Of a stretch of DNA of 64,000 nt, positions 55,367-64,000 are shown one piece after another. This DNA comes from Hemicordylus capensis (taxonomy: Eukaryota > Chordata > Lepidosauria > Squamata > Cordylidae), in NCBI RefSeq assembly GCF_027244095.1, contig NC_069665.1, forward strand, positions 1,428,501-1,492,500. The letters run 5' to 3'. A model generated the notes under the pieces. That model had not been told where the DNA came from. It worked only from the letters and a program-made list of their open reading frames with translations, and made no database searches. Numbering within the stretch: the first letter of the stretch is position 1; every line of letters begins with the position of its first letter. A program made the position numbers and the translations under genes.

Positions 55367-56092
55367 CAGTTAAGCTTCCCTCATAAAGTTAAGCCCCAGC
55401 ATCATGCTGGTGGAGTTAAGGAGAGTTTATTTGCAACTGGAAATTTTAGGTCAGTGGCCCTATGGCAATGAGTCCCATGGGCCAATTACTTGTTATCATG
55501 TGCAAGAGCCACTTTCCTTTGCCTTGTCTTAAAACAGTTACAGTCAAGGGTTTTGTTTAGTATGTCCTTTGAACTGGCTCCTGGCAGCTGGGTCCAAGGT
55601 GGTTTGGTGTGGCGTTCCTGACACTTCTCCGTACAGACTTCACGTGTGTCTGGGCCGTTCTCTTTTTCTCAGATCCCTTCTAGCCAACGACACTTTCGGA
55701 TCATAGGGAAGGATATGTTAGCAAAACGAAGGTCGAGCAGTCACCCCGCCTTGAGTGAATCGTCCCAGTCTCCATCTCAATACTCCTGCTGTGTTCTAGA
55801 GAAGCAGCCATTTGTGAAGGAAATGCATCACACACTTTGTATCCGAAGATAATCTGGCTGCCTGTGCATACTGTGGGGTGGCTGCTGCTCTTCCTCATTA
55901 GAATGCAGAGAGCAGAGCACCAAAGAGGTGGCCTTCGCCCCCAGACTCAAATCCTGCACAGGGTCACAGAAGCAGGAAATGTTCATCCTATGACTTCACG
56001 CTGCCTGGACAGTGTGGAATTGTTGACTGCAGAAGATTCTCCTTCCCTTTGGATCCATTCCAAGAGGCACTGTTCCCTCAGCCACCCCCTAA

Positions 56093-57103
56093 GAATGTAA
56101 GAACAGCCCTGCTGGATCAGGCCCAAGTAAGCCTATCGAGTCCAGCTTCCTGTTTCCCACAGTGGCCCACCAGATGCCTCTGAGAAGCCCACAGGCAAGA
56201 GGTACGTGCCTGCCCTCTCTCCTGCCGTTGCTCCCCTGCAACTGGGATTCAGAGGCGTCTTGCCTCTGAGGCTGGAGGTGGCCTGTAGCCACTGAGAGAC
56301 CTGTCCTTTGTGAATTTGTCTAAGCCCCTTGGCCAGCACCACATCCCGTGGCAGAGCATTCCATAGACTAATTATGTGCTATGTGAAAATGTAGTTCCTT
56401 TTGTTCATCTTAAATTTCCTCACTTTTTTGGTGGGAGTTTTGTGGGATGCCTCCTGGATCTAGGGCTGTGAGAAAGTGAGAAAATTTTATCTGTGTCCAC
56501 TCTCTCTACTTCATGCATAGTTTTATACATCTCTATCATGTCTCCCCTTAGTTGCCTCTTTTCCAAAGTAATGAACCCAAGATCTACAGCCTTGCCTCAT
56601 AAGGAAAGTGCTCTAGGCCCCAGATCGGCTTGGTTGCCTTCTTCTGCACCTTTTCCAATTCTACAATGTCCTTCTTAAGATACGGTGACTAGAACTGTAC
56701 GCAGTACTCCAGATGTGGCCGCACCATAGACTTGTATAAGGGCATTATAATGTTAGCATTTTTATTTTCAATCCCCTTCCTAATTATTCCAAGCAGGGAA
56801 TTTGCCTTTTTCACTGCTGCCACGAACTTAGTCGGCACTTTCAATGAGCTGTCCACCATGACCCCCAAGATCTCTCTTCTGGTTAGTCACCAACAGCTCA
56901 GACCTGATCAGTGTATATGTGAAGTTAGGAGTGTGTGTGTGGGGGGGGGCGGGGGCGGTTTGGCCACAATATGCATCACTTTACACTTACATTGATCTAC
57001 ATTTGCCATTTTGTCACCCACTCACCCAAATTACTTCCTTCCAAATTACTCAGCTGTCAGTCAATCAATCCACCAACATTTCTGTTCTCCTTTTCTCTCT
57101 GGA
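56093..57103 (-). repeat. CR1 LINE 3' kilobase
   Basis: Antisense, long copy: aacagccctgctggatcagg; gtggcagagcattccatag; ctagaactgtacgcagtact; ccagatgtggccgcaccata; caccatgacccccaagatct; acttacattgatctacattt. Followed by the hAT insertion at 57,112. Confidence 0.85.
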
Positions 57104-57111
57104 GATTCAAG

Positions 57112-57247
57112 TAGGGATGTGCATGGAACCAGTTCAGAGGCCCTTTATGGACCTCCAAATTGGTTTGGAAGTCTGGCAGTTTGGCCGGTTCGAAGTGGGG
57201 GGCGGGATAACTTTAAGAACTGGGGAGGGTGCGCTCTCTCTCTCTCT

Positions 57248-57279
<32 letters not shown>

Positions 57280-57604
57280 TCCCCCCTGCCGGTGCTGTCA
57301 TTAAAGTTGGTGCCGTGGGGTGGCAGCGTAGCTCCTTGCTGCCCCTGGTACAAAGTGGACTGCAAGTGTCCACTGTATGTGCTCACGTTGTAAGATGCGC
57401 ATGTGCAGCGGACACTTCTGTACGGGGGTGGGTGGGTGAGGAGGTATGCTGCCACCCCGCCGGACCGATTTTCATAACAGCGATGATGGGGGAATCACGG
57501 CAGTGGCGGGGGGAAGAGAACCCTCCCCAGTTCTTAAATTTACCCCACACACACACACACACACACCTTCGGACCGGCAGTCACTGGTTCTGTGCACATC
57601 CCTA
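57112..57604. mobile_element. Non-autonomous hAT with TAGGGATGTGCA ends
   Basis: 493 bp. Inverted ends tagggatgtgcatggaaccag and ctggttctgtgcacatccct; the TAGGG start fits the hAT end rule. Exact 8-bp target duplication gattcaag at 57,104-57,111 and 57,605-57,612. Each half holds a (CA)n run. Confidence 0.92.
57252..57279. repeat. (CA)14 microsatellite
   Basis: Pure CA run after a CT run (57,233-57,248), inside the hAT element. Confidence 0.95.
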
Positions 57605-57938
57605 GATTCAAGGCAGCTTGCAATAATCCAACTAGATCAAATATCAAAACTAGAAGTAATTCTAGTTTTCAGAGAACGGGGCTTTCATTTCCCTTATAAG
57701 GTTGATTCCAACTCCAAGCAGGGCGGGTGTCACAGCTTTGTGCCTGAGAGGGCTGCTTGTCTGGAAGAGCAGCCCCCTGCCGGCACCACCTCCCTGGGTG
57801 TGCTTTGCTGGCGCCTTGGAGAGCAGCAACCCGCCCTCTCCTAGTTTGCACCCCAACCAAGCTCTGGGCCAGAGAGCCGGGGCCACAGGCTGCCTGGAGA
57901 TGCAGAGTCTGCCTCCCTGTCGCTAAGCACCAAGCAAC

Positions 57939-57960
57939 TCTCTCTCTCTCTCTCTCTCTC
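57939..57960. repeat. (TC)11 microsatellite
   Basis: Pure TC run in intergenic DNA. Confidence 0.9.
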
Positions 57961-58504
57961 AAGATGAAGCAGGACCACCATCAGAGGCAGTGGAGGGAAA
58001 GGTGGCGTATGTGGGGGACCAGCAGAAACGCTTTGTCTCAAAGTGCAGGGAACGGGGGGGGGGGGCGGCTCTGGGCTGCAGCCCCCGCCCCCATTAGGAC
58101 AAGGCCTGTAGCGTTCTGTCCCATCAGCAGCCTTTCTATGGAAGTGGCTTGCAGAATGCGCTGACTGCCACAGATTTGCTTCCAAAACCCACAACTTGTT
58201 GTTGAAGGAGCAGGAATCTGTGCAGGGTGTGCTGGGGCAACAGTTAACATCCCTCAGACACTACCAGGCATTGTGGGACAGCAGTGCAAGTTCACAGGAA
58301 ACACATCCTTGCCTGAAACAGTATCTCCCCCCCCCCCCCCGCTTAATCCCATTTTTCGAGATAAGTAATTCAGTTAAATCGTCGATTGGCTCAAGAAGAT
58401 TATTTTGTTAATTACGTCAACATAGTTTTCTAGAAGATATTTTAAAAGAAACGGTAGGGTGTTGGGTGTTTTTGCAAAATGGTCACTCATGTTTTGGGAT
58501 AAGA

Positions 58505-58625
58505 AGAACATAAGAACAGCCCATCTGGATCGGGCCCAAGGCCCATCCAGTCGTTTCACACCCACCGCTCTGGGAAGCCCACAGGCAAGAGGTGAGGAGG
58601 GCATGCCCTCTCCTGTCCCGATAAT
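58505..58625 (-). repeat. CR1 LINE 3' scrap
   Basis: Antisense aacagcccatctggatcggg and gggaagcccacaggcaagag. Confidence 0.7.
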
Positions 58626-59319
58626 CAGGATCAAGACAAAATACAGTGGTATGTGTATGTTTTGTATAGGGCTCCATGATCCAGAAGAAATCAACCTTTT
58701 TATTGCAGCCCATCATGCTTTTCCATTATTGGGCAAAAAACACTAACTTATACACTAAAAAGGACCAGAAAGAAAAGTCCAGGAGTAGACTTTATCTCAG
58801 CCCCCATCACAGAAGGCTTTAATATTCCTCTCTTTCATGGGAATGTTACTCTATCCCTTCCCTTTTAATGAACACCTTGGACAATTATAAGAGTGCTTCT
58901 TTCTCTGACTAGCCAGCAGCTTTCTTCAGAAACTGGCTTCTCCTCCAGCGTAGGGGACACTTTCCCATCTCTGACTTCCTGGCTAGGTGGCTTTGTGCGT
59001 GGCCTCAAATCACAAGTTTTTGATGACTGCACAGATACGGCTACTCTGGGTCTGGACATGCATTTATCTCTGCCAGCGCTCAGGTCTCAGCCCATTGGTT
59101 CCTGTCTGGACGTGGTCTGGATGTACCAATCAAATGGTACCAAAATTTAAACCAATGTTAAGCATCTCCTTTGAAGACCTTCTTTATGGAGTATATATAA
59201 AAGGGAAATTGATCCAAAGGGTTTCTATAAAAGCAAATGTTGCAACATTAGCATGGCATCATCAGTAATCGATGTTTCAGTTTACAGACATCCTATATAA
59301 TAAAAGGCTAAGTGAGTGG

Positions 59320-59446
59320 CCGTGGCTTTGGAACGTTGGGGATCTGTGTCCCTGCCTCCCTGGGATGTTCTGGGCCTGCGCAAAGCGCAGGCCCAGAAGA
59401 GCCCAAGGGAGACAGGACCACAGATACCAGTGTCCCACAGCCACGG
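59320..59446. repeat. Inverted repeat 1 inside the Helitron
   Basis: About 62-bp imperfect arms (ccgtggctttgg... and ...cccacagccacgg) meeting at tctgggcctgcgc aaa gcgcaggcccaga. Confidence 0.85.
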
Positions 59447-59483
59447 ACGGTCATTAGCCGGTGTGTGGCGGCGGGGGAAACTG

Positions 59484-59514
59484 GCCGAGGCGGCGGCAGA
59501 GCCGCCGCCTCGGC
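59484..59514. repeat. Inverted repeat 2 inside the Helitron
   Basis: Perfect 13-bp arms gccgaggcggcgg / ccgccgcctcggc with a 5-nt loop. Confidence 0.9.
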
Positions 59515-59617
59515 TATGAGCTGCAGCACGGCGATAGGAGGCCGAGGCAACCAGAAGCGGCCGCCCTGAAAAAGGCGAGGGCAATGGCGGTGGGGGAAGA
59601 CTGAGACGGGGGACAGG

Positions 59618-59813
59618 GAAGCTGGGCGAGGTGGCGGCGAAGCCGCCAACGAGGCCCCCGCCCGCTCACAGCCGCTGCCCCCAGCTGCTCACCCGCCCTC
59701 CCAGCTGCCCAAAATGAAGCTGGGCGAGGTGGCGGCGAAGCCGCCAACGAGGCCCCCGCCCGCTCACAGCCGCTGCCGCCGCCTGCTCACCCGCCCTCCC
59801 AGCTGCCCAAAAT
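59618..59813. repeat. 98-bp tandem duplication inside the Helitron
   Basis: Two nearly identical units, 59,618-59,715 and 59,716-59,813, each starting gaagctgggcgaggtggcgg and ending cagctgcccaaaat. Confidence 0.92.
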
Positions 59814-59846
59814 CACCTTCCTTGCTCCCCCCCCAAAAAGATTAAG

Positions 59847-60190
59847 GGCCAAAATGGCCCATGAGAAGGTCGCCGCCCCCGCCTATTGCCCTCTCGCCCA
59901 CCCAGCTGCCGAAGACCACCTTACCCGCTCCGGCCCGAGGGAAAAGAGAGGAGCTCACGAGCAGAGCTCCTCTCTGTGCTAAGTCACTGCTCAAACTGCC
60001 GCTATGGACGCAAAGGACGCCTATTGCGTCCATTGCGACAGTATGGGCAGCAGCTTAACACAGAGAGTAGCTCTGTTCCCGAGTTCCTCTCTTCTCCTTC
60101 GGGCTGGAGCGGGTAAGGTGGGCTCCGGCAGCTGGGTGCACGGGAGGGCGATAGGCGGGGGCGGCGACCTTCTCATGGGCCATTTTGGCC
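59847..60190. repeat. Inverted repeat 3 inside the Helitron
   Basis: Arms of about 150 bp: ggccaaaatggcccatgaga on the left and tctcatgggccattttggcc on the right, perfect at the tips, with smaller mirror words (gacgcaaaggacgcc / ttgcgtcc) at the centre near 60,010-60,035. Confidence 0.88.
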
Positions 60191-60316
60191 GTTATTCATC
60201 CACACACACACACACCCAAAAAGTAAAAGCAAAATAAGGGAGAAGAACAAAAACAGAGACAACAACAACAACAACAACAACAAAATAGGGAGAGAGAGGG
60301 GACAAGGGGGGAAAAA

Positions 60317-60357
<41 letters not shown>

Positions 60358-60489
60358 AAAGACGGGATAGAAAGCTAGCGCCCGTTATCATAACGGGCTT
60401 AAAAATACTAGTTCTTATATAATAAGCTCTTCCAAACACCTGAGCTTAATACATAGCATGATAAAGTGTGTGTGTGTCAGGCGGGGAGG

Positions 60490-61090
60490 AATGTTAAGAG
60501 AGACCAGCCAGTTTGTTCTTAGGTCTCTGGAATCCAAACAGGCTTTTGGTGTCGACATGGTCCTGTACCCCCTCCAAGTTCTCTCCTTAGCATGCTAATC
60601 ATGGTTGTGTTTTTGATGGATCTATTTCTGTCTTTGACACTCCTGGCTCCATGGTGGGTTGTGTTGTCCAGGTGACTCATTTTCTTTCCCTCCAGTAACT
60701 GGGCTGGATTCACCCCATTATTGTTTGGGGTGTGGTTCAAACTCCCCACCTCTTTTCCCCATCTCCCCTTTTCATTCCTTCTTTAAAATACTCTTTCAGC
60801 TAGACCCTTCGAAGCTGGATGGTACAGAGATGTCTGAATGTGTAGGATTTTGTTCAGAAACTCTCCAATTGTCTGACTGGTGAAATCTGGTCTGCTATCC
60901 ATTATCTGTTATCAGGACCATGGGCAGTCCATGGGTGGCAAAGATCACTGGGAGTTTGAACTCACTGGGTGCACGTCCAGCCATTTTGAATGGGCATCTG
61001 TTATAATCAAAAGCATATTTCCCAGGAAGAGTCCTGCAAAGTCCAGATGCAGGTGAGACCATGGCTTTCAGCGTGAACGACAGCTTGGGC
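60490..61090 (-). mobile_element. Ty3/Gypsy LTR retrotransposon fragment (integrase region), broken
   Basis: Minus strand shows integrase-core words of the Gypsy type (HLDFAG, ITDAHSKW, THGLPMVLITDNG, YHPAS.GLAERV, GVNPAQLL). Only part of pol is seen; LTRs were not identified and edges are approximate. It is a fossil with several breaks, moderately old. The Helitron lies just beside it. Confidence 0.7.
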
Positions 61091-61552
61091 TAAAGAAGTG
61101 AATGACTGCCACTTCCCCACTCCGTTGGCCAGGACAGCAGTTCAGCATCAGCAGCTCTCAGATTCCCCCCATCTGGCCGTGGCCAATTTGGCTGCCACAG
61201 GCGTTGCTGCTTCCATTCTCCCATTGCTGAGCCAGCAACACACACACTCCACGGCCTTGGCTGGAGGCTGCCGATCCCAGGCCCGCACGATTTGCATGGA
61301 CAGCTGGAAGCCAACAGAAGCAGCCAGCTCAGCACACCTTGCCATCGAGAGCACATTGAAAAACACGGCCCTTTCTTCCCACATCCTAGCTCCAGGATGC
61401 TCTCTCTCTCACCTGAATGAATTGAAGGTGGGGATTGCCAAATGCCGCCTGGGGGCACCACTGGTGCAGAGTCCAGTTGTGCGCCATCAGAGCAGTGAGC
61501 CCACTGTGGAAGAGAGAGCACCGGCCCCAGCGTGTTCAGCTGTGCAGTCTTA

Positions 61553-61735
61553 TGAAGCTGCCTTCCGCTGAGTCAGGCCCGTCGTCTGCCTAGCTCAGCA
61601 TTACCTGCTCCATCTGGCAGCAGCTCTCTGGAGTCTTTCCCAGCTCAGCCTGGAGAGGCTGCCAGCCACTGAATCCGGGACTGCTGCTGCATGCCCAGCG
61701 GGTGCTTTCCCACTGAGCTATGCCCCCCACCGAAA
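61553..61735 (-). repeat. tRNA-derived SINE
   Basis: Antisense copy: aagctgccttccgctgagtc, tctggcagcagctctctgg, and a tRNA head ending cccactgagctatgcccc. Confidence 0.65.
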
Positions 61736-61739
61736 TCTC

Positions 61740-64000
61740 CCCTTCACCCCATCAACCTCAACCCTTTCCCTTCACGTGCAGCCAACTCAGAGGGGCTGCT
61801 GGACCTCCTGTTGACGACACCTTGGAGAAGTGGGCAGCTCCCGCTGGAGGCACCAGGACCAGTCTGGTCTTCACGGCCACCAAGGAGCAGCCACAGCAGC
61901 TGCCTGCAGGGGGAGGGGGCGACCCCTCAGCACCACGGCCAGGACCGGAAGCCCTAGCAAGGCCTGAAGCGAATGTCCCCTGACCTTGGGGTGAAGGGCG
62001 GCAGGCAGGGCCACAGAAGGACGCCTGTTCTCAAGGCAGACGGAAAAGAAGCAGCCACTCGCAGCTGCCTTGGCAGGCATCATTGTGGGGCAACAGGACA
62101 CGACCGGCATCGACAATACTCACAACTGGAGACAAAGGCAAGAGTCAGCCAGATGGGACTGCAGCGCGGAGGCGGGAGCCGTTGCTTTGGTAACTGGCCA
62201 GAATATGCATGCCCTGCTTTGCCCCCCACCCCAGGAGGAAACACAGGGGCTCTGTGGGGGCAGAAGATCAACACACCTCGGCTGCTCTGCAACCGGGCCA
62301 AGGCCTGCTGACGTCGAAGAGCCTGGAGGGTCTTGCTCAGGTGGGGGACAACAGGAACCCCTGGCTTGCTCTAGGGCAGGGGCCCCCAAGCTTGGGTCTC
62401 TGGAGGTGGTTGGACTACAGCTCCCATCATCCCCAGCTACAACGGCCAAAGCCACGCTGGCTGAGTGCCCCTCCCATTGCACAGGTGGTTCTGGGGCGGG
62501 ACCTGCCCGAACCCACCACACCTGCGACCAGGAGGCCCCTCCCCCTCTCATTCCAGGGGTCGGCTGGGGGATGCAGAGCCCTTGGGCCAGAGATTCTCTC
62601 CTTCGCTGCTCCTTCCTGCTGCCCAGAGCTGACCGGTCTCCAAGCCACGTGGGAAGGCTTGGCTCCAATGATCCCGACTTGGCTAGCACAGGCCCCCAGC
62701 AGCCTCTGCCCCAGGACCTTTTTTCCCAGGGCTCAGGCTAGAACTCTGCATCATCCTGCCTACCCTGCATCAATCCAGTGTGGAAAGAGGGCTTAGGACA
62801 GGGAAGTGGGCAGGGGGGGGGCTCTCCTTCATGGCCCTCTGTCAGGACAGTGGGGCACATTAGAAAACCTCCAGGGTCCGTGTTGGGGAATCCCCCACCC
62901 GCGTCTTGCCAGGGTGGCCCAGTTGGGCGTGGGAGGACATCTAGACACCCAACACCTCCAAGGAGACATTGTCACTGGCCCAGGCAGGGAAGCATGGCCT
63001 TGCCATTCAAAGACGACGAGGCCTCGCAGGATCGGGACCAGTTCTCGCAAGATCTTGTGATGGGATCTCACGAGGCTTGCCCCAGCTGTCCGGTCGAGAG
63101 AAGGGAGGACTGGCCAGTGAGGAGGGGCTCTGGAAGAGGGGCTCGGAGTGGAAGGCGCACTGGGGGTACCCTCAGAAGCTCCCCCAGCAAGACATTCTGA
63201 GGCCATCTCAACCCCTTTGCTCCGTGGAAAGCGGGAGGGAGGGCCAGAGGGAGAGCCTTCCAAGGCTACACTCAAGGGCCGGCGGGATTGCGGGACTCGG
63301 AGGAGGGGCTGCTCAGGGAACGCAGCCGCCGCCAGTCCAAAGAGCCCCCGGTTCTCTGCCCGAAGCCAGCGGCAGGATTTCGACCAGCTGCCACCCTCTC
63401 TCAGGCCCAAGTCCTGTGCCAGAGAAGCCGCAATTCCGCGCTCAACAGAACCCATGCAGATCTGTCAAATGGACACCAGTCAGCACCCTTTGCTACCTCA
63501 GTCAAGTGGATTTCTTTGGCAATGGCAGCATCTTGTGCAGGGAAAGAGAGGCACAGGCAGGCTGGACAGTGAAAGGGGGTTAGGGCAGGGGGGCAGCCCC
63601 CGATGGCCATCCCCACTCACAGCGGCCAAAGGCGCCTTCCACGGAGCTTGTGTCTCCACAATGGTCTTGGCACCCAACGCGAGATGAAGACATGATTTAT
63701 GGACAAAGCAAAACTCACAGGTGACTCCCAGGGTGCCCAGTTCCAAAAGTCCACATTTATGCCATGAGAGAACATTTGTTTTATTCCTGGTCTCCACAAA
63801 AGGCCATGCGCAGGCCGAGCCAGTCCTCCACGCGGCACCATTTTCAAGCACAAAGATGTTACGGCGGTGAAGTTCAAGCGGTGTAGCCCGGAAAACAACG
63901 GAATTAGATTTCCAGCGCGGGGGGGGGGGGGGGCAGGGCGGGGGCTTAGCTCCTGGACCCTCTTCAGGATTAGCAGAAACAGAATAAAGTGATCAAACGA
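61740..64000. other. GC-rich end of window, no recognised gene
   Basis: Contains half of a foldback MITE (about 62,370-62,455, ggactacagctcccatcatc) and a G15 run at 63,919-63,933. Long open frames on both strands show no known domain. Confidence 0.5.

Larger units (their letters stand above)
59291..60411 (+). mobile_element. Non-autonomous Helitron
   Basis: 1,121 bp. Starts with TC (tcctatataataaaaggc) and ends in CTAG, set between host A and T without target duplication. The 3' end has the required hairpin gcccgttatcataacgggc followed by ttaaaaata before CTAG. The 5' motif resembles those of vertebrate Helitrons such as HeliBat. No Rep/helicase is encoded. The interior is GC-rich and built of inverted and tandem repeats, then (AAC)n and (GA)n runs. 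Confidence 0.88.

Noticed and set aside
57241-57280. CRISPR-like regular repeats
   Set aside because: Simple dinucleotide runs in a vertebrate genome; no spacers.
60476-60500. ggcggggaggaatgtta as a polypurine tract and LTR start on the plus strand
   Set aside because: Orientation disagrees with the minus-strand integrase words and no matching second LTR was found.
61740-64000. 3' exons of MMP15, the next gene by mammalian order
   Set aside because: No hemopexin, transmembrane or cytoplasmic-tail motif of MMP15 is visible on the minus strand.

Overview
The window is vertebrate nuclear DNA, most likely from a squamate reptile (lizard or snake). The host genes are two single-copy animal genes with ordinary GT-AG introns. 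The interspersed repeats are the squamate mix: 5S-rRNA-derived SINEs, tRNA-derived SINEs, CR1 and L2 LINE pieces, several hAT families with 8-bp target duplications, and a Helitron. The species call is inference from repeat content.

Layout. Positions 1-32,838 hold the 3' part of CSNK2A2 (casein kinase II alpha') on the + strand: coding exons 3-11 (residues 73-350 of 350), the stop at 28,086-28,088, and a separate 3'UTR exon at 32,414-32,838. Coding exons 1-2 lie upstream of the window, so 1-8,396 is intron. Positions 32,839-40,840 are a spacer with repeats and an unresolved cluster of exon-like minus-strand open frames (36.4-37.8 kb). A GC-rich CpG promoter (about 40,840-41,290) with an RFX-type X-box leads into CFAP20 (+ strand, six coding exons, 193 codons, 41,194-48,129). 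From about 48,262 to the end I see no gene, only repeats, microsatellites, a Helitron and a broken Ty3/Gypsy fragment, partly in very GC-rich sequence.

The order CSNK2A2 then CFAP20 on the same strand matches the arrangement on human 16q21. The two genes share no pathway beyond conserved neighbourhood: CSNK2A2 encodes a pleiotropic Ser/Thr kinase catalytic subunit, and CFAP20 an axoneme/centriole protein.

The most interesting signals are: (1) a 5S-derived SINE whose 3' end supplies the polypyrimidine tract of the CFAP20 exon 5 acceptor; (2) an intact-looking non-autonomous Helitron (59,291-60,411) packed with nested inverted repeats; (3) a 1.9-kb hAT-type element with a perfect 8-bp target duplication, carrying a large foldback and a GC-rich cargo, in the CSNK2A2 intron before coding exon 6, with a second hAT inserted directly beside it; (4) an X-box and a cluster of palindromic MITEs bearing ZNF143/THAP11-like motifs around the CFAP20 promoter; (5) the unexplained minus-strand exon-like frames.
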